Of a stretch of DNA of 64,000 nt, positions 29,986-39,333 are shown in pieces. The stretch's first letter is position 1, and the number at the start of each line of letters is the position of its first letter. This DNA is from Candidatus Nitrosoglobus terrae (GTDB taxonomy: Bacteria; Pseudomonadota; Gammaproteobacteria; Nitrosococcales; Nitrosococcaceae). Under the pieces are notes generated by a model. It was given only the letters and a program-made list of their open reading frames with translations. It had not been told where the DNA came from and did not search any database. Both the position numbers and the translations under genes were made by a program. Where the stretch lies: contig NZ_AP014836.1 of assembly GCF_002356115.1 (NCBI RefSeq), positions 1,437,001-1,501,000 on the forward strand. Reading direction: 5' to 3'.

Positions 29986-32016
29986 TCAATTTTTCTCAAG
30001 CGAAAATTCGGCTTTGCCAAAAAACTGACCCTTAATATTGATAATCTTATCCCGTAACTGTGCAGCTTTTTCAAACTCCAAATTTTGAGCATGCTGATAC
30101 ATTTCCCGTTCCAGCTGTTGTAGGCGTTTTTCTAGCTGCTTTGGCGATAAACTCGCATATTCAGCCACTTGCTCCGCAATTACGTCATTTAAACGGACAT
30201 TATTCGGTGCAGAGGTATAAATTCCATCAATCATTTCACGCACAGCTTTTTGTACCCCATAAGGGATAATTCCATGGGTTTTATTAAAGGCAAGCTGTTT
30301 TTCCTGTCGCCGTTTAGTTTCAGCCATTGCCCGCTGCATAGAGCCAGTAATTTCATCTCCATAAAGAATAGCCTTACCATGAAGGTTACGGGCAGCCCGA
30401 CCAATAATTTGAATCAGTGCACGTTCTGAGCGTAAAAAACCTTCCTTATCGGCATCTAAAACTGCTACTAAAGATACCTCCGGGATATCTAACCCCTCCC
30501 GTAGCAAGTTAATCCCTACTAATACATCAAATTCACCTAAACGCAGATCGCGGATAATTTCTACCCGTTCTACAGTATCAATATCCGAATGAAGATAGCG
30601 TACCCGTACCCTATGTTCTTGCAAATACTGGGTTAGATTCTCCGCCATCAGCTTGGTAAGCACAGTCACCAATACCCGTTCATTCGCCATTACTCGCTTA
30701 CGAATCTCAGAAAACAGGTCATCCACCTGAGTGCTAGCGGGTCTTACTTCAACTTCTGGCTCAAGCAATCCGGTAGGGCGCACAACCTGCTCAACAATCG
30801 CCCCAGATCGTTGCTGCTCATAAGGGCCCGGGGTTGCAGAAACAAAAATGGTTTGTGGGGCTAAACGTTCCCATTCTTCAAATTTTAAAGGTCGATTATC
30901 CAAAGCAGAGGGTAGACGAAACCCATACGTGACTAATGTCTCCTTACGGGAACGATCCCCTCGATACATGGCCCCTAATTGGGGTACCGTTACGTGGCTT
31001 TCATCAATAATTAGCAAAGCATTCTTAGGCAGATAATCAAATAACGTGGGTGGCGGTTCGCCGGCTTGTCTTCCAGATAGGAATCGGGAGTAATTTTCAA
31101 TTCCAGCGCAATAACCTAGTTCCAGCATCATCTCGATATCAAAACGAGTCCGCTGCTCTAAACGCTGAGCTTCAACTATTTTCTGAGCCGCATATAGCGC
31201 CTCTAGTTGCCCAGAAAGCTCTATTTTAATCGCTTCAATCGCACGCAGTAGAATTTCTCGGGGGGTAACATAATGAGTCTTTGGGTAAATCGTGAAACGA
31301 GGTACTTGACGTAGTACCTCCCCCGTTAAAGGATCAAAGCAAGATAAATCTTCTATTTCATCGTCAAAAAGCGTTACCCGAACCGATTCCCGCTCTGATT
31401 CAGCGGGGTAAATATCAATAATCTCCCCCCGTACACGATAGGTACCTCGATGCAGTTCAGTATCATTACGCTTATACTGTAACTCCGCCAAGTGACGTAA
31501 TACATCCCGATGATCAATGGTTTCTCCTACCCTAAGCTGTAAGACCATATCCAAATAGGAATCTTTATCACCCAGACCATAGATAGCAGAAACACTCGCC
31601 ACTACAATAGTATCAGCTCGCTCTAAAAATGCCTTAGTAGCAGAGAGCCTCATCTGTTCTATATAATCATTGATTGAAGCATCTTTGCTAATATAGGTAT
31701 CAGAGCTAGGGACATAAGCCTCAGGCTGGTAATAATCATAATAAGAGACAAAATAACCCACTGCATTATGGGGAAAAAATTCGCGCATCTCACTATATAG
31801 CTGGGCAGCCAAAGTTTTATTAGGCGCTAAAATAATGGTGGGTCGCTGGGCTTGCGCAATGACATTCGCCATCGTAAAAGTCTTACCCGATCCCGTCACA
31901 CCTAATAGGGTCTGATACATCTCCCCTGCCGCTAGACTCTCGACTAACTGCTCAATAGCCATCGGCTGATCCCCAGCAGGTAAATAATTACTAACAAGCT
32001 GAAATGGACGACTCAC
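29986..32016 (-). CDS. uvrB: UvrABC excinuclease subunit B
   Basis: This 676-residue protein is the damage-verifying helicase-like subunit of nucleotide excision repair. Walker A is GVTGSGKT, followed by the beta-hairpin with Tyr residues ([17 protein letters not shown]), [12 protein letters not shown] and QIIGRAARN. The C-terminal UVR domain ([20 protein letters not shown]) is complete and is the contact site for UvrC. It is a single gene, divergent from aspC. Confidence 0.97.
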   Translation of the reverse strand: MSRPFQLVSNYLPAGDQPMAIEQLVESLAAGEMYQTLLGVTGSGKTFTMANVIAQAQRPTIILAPNKTLAAQLYSEMREFFPHNAVGYFVSYYDYYQPEAYVPSSDTYISKDASINDYIEQMRLSATKAFLERADTIVVASVSAIYGLGDKDSYLDMVLQLRVGETIDHRDVLRHLAELQYKRNDTELHRGTYRVRGEIIDIYPAESERESVRVTLFDDEIEDLSCFDPLTGEVLRQVPRFTIYPKTHYVTPREILLRAIEAIKIELSGQLEALYAAQKIVEAQRLEQRTRFDIEMMLELGYCAGIENYSRFLSGRQAGEPPPTLFDYLPKNALLIIDESHVTVPQLGAMYRGDRSRKETLVTYGFRLPSALDNRPLKFEEWERLAPQTIFVSATPGPYEQQRSGAIVEQVVRPTGLLEPEVEVRPASTQVDDLFSEIRKRVMANERVLVTVLTKLMAENLTQYLQEHRVRVRYLHSDIDTVERVEIIRDLRLGEFDVLVGINLLREGLDIPEVSLVAVLDADKEGFLRSERALIQIIGRAARNLHGKAILYGDEITGSMQRAMAETKRRQEKQLAFNKTHGIIPYGVQKAVREMIDGIYTSAPNNVRLNDVIAEQVAEYASLSPKQLEKRLQQLEREMYQHAQNLEFEKAAQLRDKIINIKGQFFGKAEFSLEKN

Positions 32017-32109
32017 TATTTAATTGACACCCTATCTAGGAAAACATAAATTCTTTATATTAAACTCTAAAATTTATTGTCGCATTTTCTAAATTAGGAA
32101 TAGCCCCAA

Positions 32110-33297
32110 TTGAACATCACGCTTGCTACTCGCGTTCAAAAAATCAAACCCTCTCCTACTCTAGCCATTACAGCGCAAGCTAAAGCCCTTCAGGCCAAGG
32201 GTAAAGACATTATTAGCTTAGGCGCAGGTGAGCCTGATTTTGATACCCCAGATTACATTAAAGAAGCCGCCATTCAAGCTATTCGAGACGGTTTCACTAA
32301 ATATACCGCTGTTGATGGTATTCCTAGCTTAAAGCAAGCCATTCTCACCAAGTTTTCTAAAGAAAACAGTTTACATTATGAAAGTGATCAAATTCTCGTT
32401 TCCGTGGGGGGTAAGCAATGCTTCTATAACCTCACCCAAGCGCTACTTAACCCCGGAGATGAGGTCATCATCCCAGCTCCCTACTGGGTTTCTTATCCAG
32501 ATATGGTGATGCTAGCCGGAGGGATACCGGTGGTAATTGCCGCCTCTCAAGCACATCAATTCAAAATTACCCCAGAACAGCTAGAAGCTGCCATCACCCC
32601 ACTTACCAAATTACTCATTATTAACAGTCCTTCCAACCCCACCGGTGCCGCGTATACTCGTGATGAGCTTCAAGCTTTAGGTGACACTTTACGCCATCAT
32701 CCACATGTGTTCATTATTACTGATGATATGTATGAACATATCTATTGGGGTAACGAACCCTTTTGCAATATTGTCAACGCTTGCCCTGATCTTTATGAAC
32801 GCACCTTCGTGCTCAACGGCGTTTCCAAAGCCTACTCCATGACTGGCTGGCGCATTGGCTATATTGCAGGCTCAGCAACAATTATCAAAGCAATGAAAGC
32901 TATTCAATCTCAAAGCACCTCAAATCCGACCTCTATCTCTCAAGTAGCCGCTCAAGCGGCCATTGAAGGGGATCAAAGTCATGTCAAACACATGTGCCAG
33001 CAATTTAAAAACCGTCATGATTTTATAGTTGAAAGGCTTAACGGGATTTCAGGGGTACAATGTTTTCCCGGAAGCGGGACTTTTTACACTTTCCCTAATG
33101 TTCAGGAAATCATTAACGCCCGAAAAAACATTAAAGATGACGTAGATCTGGCTGAAAGTATCCTCCATAAAGCTGAGGTCGCCCTAGTCCCCGGCGCAGC
33201 ATTTGGCGCACCTGGACATCTACGACTTTCCTTTGCTACCAGTATGGAAAACCTAGCGCAGGCATTGGATCGGATCGCCACTTTTCTTCAACGCTAA
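32110..33297 (+). CDS. aspC: Class I/II pyridoxal-phosphate aminotransferase, aspartate type (AAT-Ib)
   Basis: A 395-residue aminotransferase with GAGEPDFDTP, SPSNPTGA and the PLP-binding Lys in LNGVSKAYSMTGWRIGY. The pattern KYTAVDGIPSL is typical of the AAT-Ib subgroup, which converts oxaloacetate and glutamate to aspartate and may also accept prephenate. The start is TTG at 32110, with AGGAA about nine bases upstream. No in-frame ATG lies in the first hundred codons. Confidence 0.88.
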   Translation: MNITLATRVQKIKPSPTLAITAQAKALQAKGKDIISLGAGEPDFDTPDYIKEAAIQAIRDGFTKYTAVDGIPSLKQAILTKFSKENSLHYESDQILVSVGGKQCFYNLTQALLNPGDEVIIPAPYWVSYPDMVMLAGGIPVVIAASQAHQFKITPEQLEAAITPLTKLLIINSPSNPTGAAYTRDELQALGDTLRHHPHVFIITDDMYEHIYWGNEPFCNIVNACPDLYERTFVLNGVSKAYSMTGWRIGYIAGSATIIKAMKAIQSQSTSNPTSISQVAAQAAIEGDQSHVKHMCQQFKNRHDFIVERLNGISGVQCFPGSGTFYTFPNVQEIINARKNIKDDVDLAESILHKAEVALVPGAAFGAPGHLRLSFATSMENLAQALDRIATFLQR

Positions 33298-33306
33298 CTA
33301 AGCAGG

Positions 33307-33335
33307 TTGACGGAAGCGATAACGCTCATTAAGAT
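33307..33335 (+). promoter_or_regulatory. Probable promoter of tRNA-Asn
   Basis: TTGACG (33307-33312) and TAAGAT (33330-33335) are 17 bases apart, and the tRNA starts 12 bases after the -10 box. Confidence 0.5.
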
Positions 33336-33346
33336 ATACATTCCTT

Positions 33347-33422
33347 TCCCCGGTAGCTCAGTCGGTAGAGCGGGTGGCTGTTAACCACTAGGTCGGCGGT
33401 TCGAGCCCGTCCCGGGGAGCCA
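33347..33422 (+). tRNA. tRNA-Asn (GUU)
   Basis: A 76-nt cloverleaf. The acceptor TCCCCGG pairs with CCGGGGA, then G and CCA. The anticodon stem GGTGG/CCACT encloses CTGTTAA with anticodon GTT. The T-arm carries GGTTCGAGC. It lies directly beside the defence island, a common integration target. Confidence 0.95.
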
Positions 33423-33433
33423 GATTTAAAAAG

Positions 33434-33460
33434 AAGCGCCAGCAAATGGCGCTTTTTTGT
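33434..33460 (+). terminator. Rho-independent terminator of tRNA-Asn
   Basis: An 8-bp stem AAGCGCCA / TGGCGCTT with loop GCAAA, followed by a T-rich tail, begins 12 bases after the tRNA. Confidence 0.85.
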
Positions 33461-33556
33461 TTTCTAAACCTTAAATTTCAAAAACCCTAATCATAGTTTC
33501 AATACGCCTTACGTAGTGAACTCTTCAGCGCTTGGGATAGATAATAGTTTCTTTAC

Positions 33557-34384
33557 TTAGCGTGTTCTCAGGCCTTTCATATGCCCGTGATTTGGTTGCT
33601 GCGCATGGCAGAATCTACAAAGTACCTTGAGATTACTAGGATGGTTATCGTGTTTTAAGCCATTTATATGATGGGTATGCAGCCCCTTTTCCTCTTTTGA
33701 GTAATCTTTACCGCATTGCTGGCAACGCCAACCTGCCTTTTCTTTCATTTCTCTACTGATTTTATTAAAACTATCAGGATAAACATTTAATGGGGCATTA
33801 TCCGAATTATATCTGGGCATTTTAGCATGAAGAGATTGGGGATATTTTGCAAAGAAATCAGAAATTTTAAAATCAGCGACAAACTGGTGTCGCTGCTCCC
33901 CCATTTTTAAAGATTTATAGCGATTAAAATTAAGCTTACTTAGGCATTGTTTACATACATTTAGAGGGCGTATTTCTGGAAAGGGTTGATGACCAATCAT
34001 GATATTGATTTTAAATTGCCCATCTGTGCTGGTAGAAATCACATATCGATCAAATCTCCTTGCTTTTTGCATTCCACTGAGGGTATTGCAGTATGTAAGA
34101 TGAAATCTAGGGGCTAGTTCTCTACCAGAATAACTTTGTACATCTCGAATATAAAGCAGTACCCGATTCCCTTTATAAACAAACGTGCCATCATCAAGAA
34201 TTTCAATCGCATCGGCTGAGATCTCAATCCCTTCAGCTGAATTTAATTGCTTGAGTTCTGCCTCAGTGAGCTGATTGCTCAAATTTACAAGCATGGAAAA
34301 ATCGCCATAGTGATTTTTGTCTATTCCCATTTTCTCTTTTAAACGATTGAGTGGATCAAATTCATAAAAATCAGGCAATTTCAT
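33557..34384 (-). CDS. zorE: ZorE: HNH endonuclease effector of a type II Zorya system
   Basis: A 275-residue protein. The last about 55 residues form an HNH domain: CQQCG zinc knuckle, LHTHHINGLKHDN, NLKVLCRFCHAQ. The first 200 residues have a CKQC pair near position 145 and no recognised fold. Its start overlaps the zorB stop by four bases (ATGA), so translation is coupled. In known type II Zorya systems ZorA and ZorB form a proton-driven membrane motor that senses phage infection, and ZorE is the DNA-degrading or nicking effector with an HNH domain. Gene order and domains match. Confidence 0.85.
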   Translation of the reverse strand: MKLPDFYEFDPLNRLKEKMGIDKNHYGDFSMLVNLSNQLTEAELKQLNSAEGIEISADAIEILDDGTFVYKGNRVLLYIRDVQSYSGRELAPRFHLTYCNTLSGMQKARRFDRYVISTSTDGQFKINIMIGHQPFPEIRPLNVCKQCLSKLNFNRYKSLKMGEQRHQFVADFKISDFFAKYPQSLHAKMPRYNSDNAPLNVYPDSFNKISREMKEKAGWRCQQCGKDYSKEEKGLHTHHINGLKHDNHPSNLKVLCRFCHAQQPNHGHMKGLRTR

Positions 34385-35130
34385 GATTGCACCATATTCA
34401 AAATCTCAGCGATGCGATCATCGGCATTGAGTTTAACTTTAAATTCCACTCGCTGAGAGACACGTTTATTCTCTGTGCCATCACGATGATAAATTAATTT
34501 TGAAGAGGAAAGCCCGTTGGCAGTTAAGTGTTTTTTTAACCACAATCGCTGATTTTGAACTTCGGGTAATAGAAACACGTAGCTTAAAACGCTTCTGGTT
34601 CGAGATTGAGATAAAGCCATATTTAGAAAATAAGCTTTATAATCTACAGTATCTTGATTCCAAACACTTGAGGTGTGCCCTTCAATCCGAATTTCTTCAA
34701 TATAATCTCGATATTTATCTGAACCCAGAATCCCAATATAGCGCGGGAAAAAATCATTCAAAATAGTTGTAAATTTCGGCTTAAGCATAGCTTGCCCTGT
34801 ATCAAACAACACTTCTGGTTCTTTAAACCGTAGGGTTAAATCCTTTTTTAACTCTGCCCCCCATAAAGGTAAATCAGGGGAAAATTCTTGATACAAATCA
34901 CGGTAAAGAGCTAATTTAACTTCATTATAGATTAGAGCAATTTTCTTAACTTTAACCGCTTCTTGTTCTGCTTGCGCTGCCGCCTGCTCTGCCTTTAATG
35001 CTTCTTGTTTTACTTTAATCATAAAACTGATAGCAATCAGCATAAAAATGACCATCAATCCCGTCATTAAATCAGCAAGCGGAATCCAATGATCTTCCCG
35101 AGGCAAATGGTTTTGGTTATTTTGCATCAT
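34381..35130 (-). CDS. zorB: ZorB: MotB/OmpA-like stator component of Zorya
   Basis: A 249-residue protein with one N-terminal transmembrane helix (WIPLADLMTGLMVIFMLIA) whose Asp20 matches the ion-binding Asp of MotB and ZorB. An Ala/Glu/Lys-rich linker follows, then an OmpA-like peptidoglycan-binding domain (EIRIEGHTSS, MALSQSRTRSVLSY). It anchors the ZorAB motor to the cell wall. Nine bases separate it from zorA, and it overlaps zorE. Confidence 0.88.
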   Translation of the reverse strand: MMQNNQNHLPREDHWIPLADLMTGLMVIFMLIAISFMIKVKQEALKAEQAAAQAEQEAVKVKKIALIYNEVKLALYRDLYQEFSPDLPLWGAELKKDLTLRFKEPEVLFDTGQAMLKPKFTTILNDFFPRYIGILGSDKYRDYIEEIRIEGHTSSVWNQDTVDYKAYFLNMALSQSRTRSVLSYVFLLPEVQNQRLWLKKHLTANGLSSSKLIYHRDGTENKRVSQRVEFKVKLNADDRIAEILNMVQS

Positions 35131-35139
35131 GATAAGTGC

Positions 35140-36663
35140 TTATCTGTGATTAGCGAGCTGAACTACCTTACGTAGCTCTTCAGTCAATGGGGAATAATCC
35201 CTAGCAAATTTCTCGGATAAGCTGGTCAGTTGCTGTCCTAAACTGTTTAGCGATCTAGTCAGTTCTTCAGAGAGCGCTTTATCTAAAGTCGCTACTTGTG
35301 TGCGAGTATTTTCAATAAATCCCTTAAACTCTTGGTTTAATTGTGTTAAATCTCGTCCTACCTCTTCTGTAGCAGTGCGCATTTGCTTTATACTTTCAGT
35401 CACTGCCTGATGGACTTCTCTTTGCTGAGCACTAGATGAATCGATAAATCCACTTGTTGCACTATTCATTTGCTCGCCTACCTTAGAAATAGCACTTTCT
35501 AAATTTCTAGTGGTATTTTGAGTTGAATCTACGATCTGCCTGCTTATTTCAGCGACTACATGAGCTAATTTCTCTTGTAAACTATGGGTAGTTTGATTGA
35601 GATCTTCCCCGACTTTTTCTATGGCTACTTTGTGCAGTGCCGTATTTTCTGATAAAGACTGATTGATGGTCTTTTGATTCTCTTGCACTGCTCGGCTGAG
35701 CTGATCTGTTAGCTCCATCACTTTATTTTCTATTTCTGGCAGGCTACTGGAGGCACGGGTTAATAAGGTTCCCAAAGATTCCAAGGTACGGATCAAGGTA
35801 TTTTTTTGGGATTCTAAGGCAGTTAATAACCCTGAAAGATCGCCAGCAACTTGAGTAAAAACCTCTGACTTATCTACTAACTGTTGGTAGCTTTGAGTAG
35901 CGGTTTCTGTGGATTGACAAATAGCTTGATAAGTCTGGGTCATTTGCTCGATATGATTTTTATAGTTTTCTTGCCAATCTAACAGCTTACCGACTGCGTT
36001 ATTGAGTTCTTTGAAATTTTCTCCAAACTGTTCTGTAAGTTTATGGTTAAAATCTTGAATCACATTTTGAAGCGCCTCTATCAAAGATTTTGATCCCATT
36101 TCAGAGAGTTTTTTTATCGCCTCATTTTGTGCCATTTCTAACTTGTGTAAGTTGTTATTATTTTCTGCTCTAAATGCGCCTAATTCAGTCTTGAATGAAT
36201 CTTTAATCTCCTTGGATGAATCTTTAAAATCTTGGCGAAGTAACTTAAGTTGGGAAACAAGAGAGGTCTCTTCATTACCAGTTAAAGCTTTCTGAATACC
36301 TTGCAACAAGGGGGCAAGATCTTGTGGGTGAGGAATTGGATAATCGATATCACTGCTCTTTTTATGGGAAGAGGAAAGGTAATAGCGAAATTTAATGGTT
36401 AATGCTCCGAAAACACCTGCAAAGGAGGCCCAAAAAACGGTTCTTAATCCAGATAACAAATTAGGCAGGCTTTGTTCAATATTATTGACATCAAAATGAT
36501 ATAGTCCTAAAGAGATGCCTAAGAAGGTAGCACAGATACCAAGGGTCGTGAGAATAGCGGGACCATAGGCAATGGCTTTTTCATTAAATTTAACATGAAA
36601 ACAAATGCCAACGATAGTAATGAAAATAATCCAAGCCCAAGTTTCAGCAGATAAAGAATTCAT
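35140..36663 (-). CDS. zorA: ZorA: MotA/TolQ/ExbB-like motor protein with long coiled-coil tail
   Basis: The first 120 residues hold three membrane helices (around AWIIFITIVGICF, ILTTLGICATFLGISLGLY and FWASFAGVFGALTIKF) of the MotA/TolQ proton-channel fold. The remaining roughly 370 residues are a soluble, Ser/Gln/Glu-rich predicted coiled coil reaching into the cytoplasm. Such a tail is the hallmark of ZorA and is thought to carry the phage signal to the effector. ATG at 36663 is used here; a TTG at 36729 would add 22 residues, and neither has a clear ribosome-binding site. It is the first gene of zorA-zorB-zorE. Confidence 0.88.
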   Translation of the reverse strand: MNSLSAETWAWIIFITIVGICFHVKFNEKAIAYGPAILTTLGICATFLGISLGLYHFDVNNIEQSLPNLLSGLRTVFWASFAGVFGALTIKFRYYLSSSHKKSSDIDYPIPHPQDLAPLLQGIQKALTGNEETSLVSQLKLLRQDFKDSSKEIKDSFKTELGAFRAENNNNLHKLEMAQNEAIKKLSEMGSKSLIEALQNVIQDFNHKLTEQFGENFKELNNAVGKLLDWQENYKNHIEQMTQTYQAICQSTETATQSYQQLVDKSEVFTQVAGDLSGLLTALESQKNTLIRTLESLGTLLTRASSSLPEIENKVMELTDQLSRAVQENQKTINQSLSENTALHKVAIEKVGEDLNQTTHSLQEKLAHVVAEISRQIVDSTQNTTRNLESAISKVGEQMNSATSGFIDSSSAQQREVHQAVTESIKQMRTATEEVGRDLTQLNQEFKGFIENTRTQVATLDKALSEELTRSLNSLGQQLTSLSEKFARDYSPLTEELRKVVQLANHR

Positions 36664-36840
36664 GTTTTTTGGGTAATTGATAATGTGTAAACGATTGAAA
36701 AATATATCCTTGTATGTCTTCAAATCCAAAGTACTTTTGACCCGTAACCTCGTGGGAACAAGAAAGAGATAACAGAGTCCCTAAGGTTAGCGAACAAATT
36801 TCTAAAAACTTTATACCGAAATGATAGGAAATGATTGTTT

Positions 36841-37284
36841 ATGAGTACCTATGAAACTGATTTTTATGGCTGGACACAAGAAACGGTACGGCTATTAAGA
36901 CAAGGTCGAATTAGCGAGGTAGATATGGATGCATTGATTGAAGAAATTGAAGATATGGGGAAAAACCAACTAGGACAATTAGAGAATAGATTAACGGTTC
37001 TTATGGTTCATTTGCTGAAATGGCAATATCAACCTGAACACCGTAGTAATAGCTGGAAAGGCACCATTGTTGAGCAAAGACGAAAAATAAGCAGATTGAT
37101 TAAGAAAAACCCAAGTCTTAAACCAAAATTAGATAATACAGTAATAGAGATGTACTTAGATTGCGTGCCCCAAGTTTCTGCTGAGACTGGTTTAGCTAAA
37201 ATAGTATTTCCAACAAGTTTTGAACAAACAGGCTGGACGGTTGAGCAAGTGCTGGATGAGGAGTTTTATCCAAGTGAGAGATAA
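36841..37284 (+). CDS. DUF29 family protein
   Basis: This protein of about 147 residues matches the DUF29 family: YETDFYGWTQETVRLLRQGR, then LIEEIEDMGKNQLGQLENRL and LLKWQYQPEHR. DUF29 proteins are small helical proteins of unknown role, common in cyanobacteria and proteobacteria and often near mobile DNA. I chose the ATG at 36841 because family members begin just before YETDFY; a TTG at 36835 with AGGA upstream is possible. It is divergent from zorA and precedes the type III R-M genes by 375 bases. Confidence 0.8.
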   Translation: MSTYETDFYGWTQETVRLLRQGRISEVDMDALIEEIEDMGKNQLGQLENRLTVLMVHLLKWQYQPEHRSNSWKGTIVEQRRKISRLIKKNPSLKPKLDNTVIEMYLDCVPQVSAETGLAKIVFPTSFEQTGWTVEQVLDEEFYPSER

Positions 37285-37659
37285 GTATTCATGTGATACG
37301 CCAAATAATATGAATTGAATAGCAAGGATTAATTTCTATCTTAGTTAAACTCCCTCACCTTATTCCCGTAGCGGTAACATTTAAAAGTTAAAAATTAAAA
37401 GCGCCTATTATTAAATAATCTTAGTCTCTAAATATCAACTAGAATCACGCTAATCCCTGCTATCAGCAATCATCCCTCCCCCATGCTGCAATGCAGCTTT
37501 TATCGTTGGCCGTTAGACTCATTTATAGCCTCTTACTTATCTCCACTTTACCTTGATTAGGTGGCTTAATTCTCTATTTTCATCCTAGACACGCTGCCTA
37601 AATAAAATCAAAAGCTAGCCGATATTACGAGCTAATAAAAAAAGAAAAAGGTAAATGGC
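37285..37659. other. Spacer of 375 bases between DUF29 and mod
   Basis: AT-rich, with no ORF of useful length, RNA gene or notable repeat seen. It must carry the promoter of the mod-res operon, but no clear box pair can be chosen. Confidence 0.4.
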
Positions 37660-39333
37660 ATGGCAGAAAACCCACTTAAAAAAGGCAGATACACCCAATA
37701 TAGCAACAAAATCGGGCTATTTAGCAACGATAAGCGTAGTTTCCTTAAAAACGATACTGAAGTGATCCTCAACTTCCCGTTCAAAGATACCGTACTAGAA
37801 GCGGGTATGAGCAAGGAAGATCAAGGACGTGAAGAACGCTTCCTGCATCTTACAATGGACAAAAAAGATATTGATACCCTTGAAGAACCCAAAGTACTGA
37901 CTAATTTTCGCTCTATCGATAAAGACGGTGAAACACTGCTTACCGCAAGCAGCGATATTAAATTTTTTGATGAGAATGGTGACTTAACGCAAAATCTTCT
38001 GATTAAGGGCAATAACCTGCTGTCATTGTACACCTTACGAGAACGGCTAGCAGGCAAAATAAAGCTTATCTACATCGATCCGCCCTATAACACGGGTAAT
38101 GACAGTTTCAAATATAACGATAAGTTCAACCACGCTGCTTGGCTGACCTTTATGAAGAACCGTCTTGAAGTTGCTAGGGACTTATTGAGTGATGAGGGTA
38201 GTATTTGGGTTAGTTGTGATGACACTGAACAAGCATATCTGAAAGTTTTGATGGATGAGGTATTTGGACGAGATAATTTCGTAAATAATATTATTTGGGA
38301 AAAGAAGTTCTCACCGTCAAATGACGCACGATACTTTTCTGATAATCACGACTTTGTTATTTGCTACGCAAAAAATAAATCTGTTTGGAAACCGAATTTA
38401 TTGCCACGTTCAGAAGAAGCTAATGCGAGATATTCTAATCCGGATAATGACCCCCGTGGACCATGGCAATCTGGCGATATGACTGTAAAAACATATAGTG
38501 CAGATTACGATTATCCAATTAAAATGCCTAATGGGACGACAGCAAAGCCTCCAGCAGGTCGCTGCTGGAGGCTTTCCAAAAAATTTTTTTTGGAAAGACT
38601 CACTGATAATAGAATCTATATGGGCGGGAATGTGCCACGTATTAAGCGTTTTTTATCAGAAGTTAAAGATGGGATGGTTCCACTTACTATTTGGAAATAT
38701 ACAGAAGTTGGTCACAATCAAACTGCTTCACAAGATATTAAAAATTTATTTGATGGGGAAGCCAAATTTGACACACCAAAACCAGAGTCGTTATTACAAA
38801 GAATTGTTCATATAGGCTCAAAAGAAGGCGATATTGTTTTAGATTTTTGCCTAGGCTCAGGTACTACATCAGCCGTTGCCCATAAAATGAACCGCCGTTG
38901 GGTTGGTATTGAGCAGATGGATTATATCGAAACAATTGCTAAAGAACGGCTCAAAAAGGTCATTGCCGGTGAACAAGGTGGCGTTAGTAAAGCGGTTGGC
39001 TGGGCTGGTGGCGGTTCGTTTGTTTATTTTGAGCTGAAGAAATATAACCAAGAATATATTGACCGTATTACCAAAGCTACCAGCGTGAAAGAGCTTAAAG
39101 GTATTCGTGCTGACATGCTGAGTAATGCTTTCTTGCAGTTTTGGTTTGATCGTATTGAGTTTGAGAAAGATGAAACCTCCCGATCAGCACTTTTAGAGGA
39201 ATTTAAAGAGAAGCTGATCTCTATACTCGACGAAAACCAACTCTATCTAAACTATGCCGATATGAACGACACACGGCATAAGGTAACGGCTGATGAAAAA
39301 GCGTTGACGGATAGATTTTATGGCAAAGACTAA
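37660..39333 (+). CDS. mod: Type III restriction-modification methyltransferase (Mod)
   Basis: A 557-residue N6-adenine methyltransferase of the beta class: the catalytic motif DPPYNTG comes first, a target-recognition region follows (about 200-350), and the SAM-binding motif LDFCLGSGTTSAV comes later. Mod alone methylates one strand of an asymmetric site and gives the specificity of the complex with Res. The last 14 bases overlap res, so the two are coupled. The coding sequence holds a striking perfect 14-bp inverted repeat followed by a second palindrome (38544-38597). Confidence 0.93.
   Translation: MAENPLKKGRYTQYSNKIGLFSNDKRSFLKNDTEVILNFPFKDTVLEAGMSKEDQGREERFLHLTMDKKDIDTLEEPKVLTNFRSIDKDGETLLTASSDIKFFDENGDLTQNLLIKGNNLLSLYTLRERLAGKIKLIYIDPPYNTGNDSFKYNDKFNHAAWLTFMKNRLEVARDLLSDEGSIWVSCDDTEQAYLKVLMDEVFGRDNFVNNIIWEKKFSPSNDARYFSDNHDFVICYAKNKSVWKPNLLPRSEEANARYSNPDNDPRGPWQSGDMTVKTYSADYDYPIKMPNGTTAKPPAGRCWRLSKKFFLERLTDNRIYMGGNVPRIKRFLSEVKDGMVPLTIWKYTEVGHNQTASQDIKNLFDGEAKFDTPKPESLLQRIVHIGSKEGDIVLDFCLGSGTTSAVAHKMNRRWVGIEQMDYIETIAKERLKKVIAGEQGGVSKAVGWAGGGSFVYFELKKYNQEYIDRITKATSVKELKGIRADMLSNAFLQFWFDRIEFEKDETSRSALLEEFKEKLISILDENQLYLNYADMNDTRHKVTADEKALTDRFYGKD
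38544..38597 (+). repeat. Two consecutive inverted repeats inside mod
   Basis: AAAGCCTCCAGCAG (38544-38557) and its exact complement (38562-38575) form a 14-bp stem with a 4-nt loop. The next palindrome, CTTTCCAAAAAA with TTTTTTGGAAAG, spans 38572-38597 around an A6T8 tract. The reading frame continues through both (AKPPAGRCWRLSKKFFLER). Confidence 0.75.

Noticed and set aside
30848-31036. Several 60-100 codon ORFs opposite uvrB, pheT, xfp and other genes
   Set aside because: They are antisense shadows of well-supported genes and show no family features.
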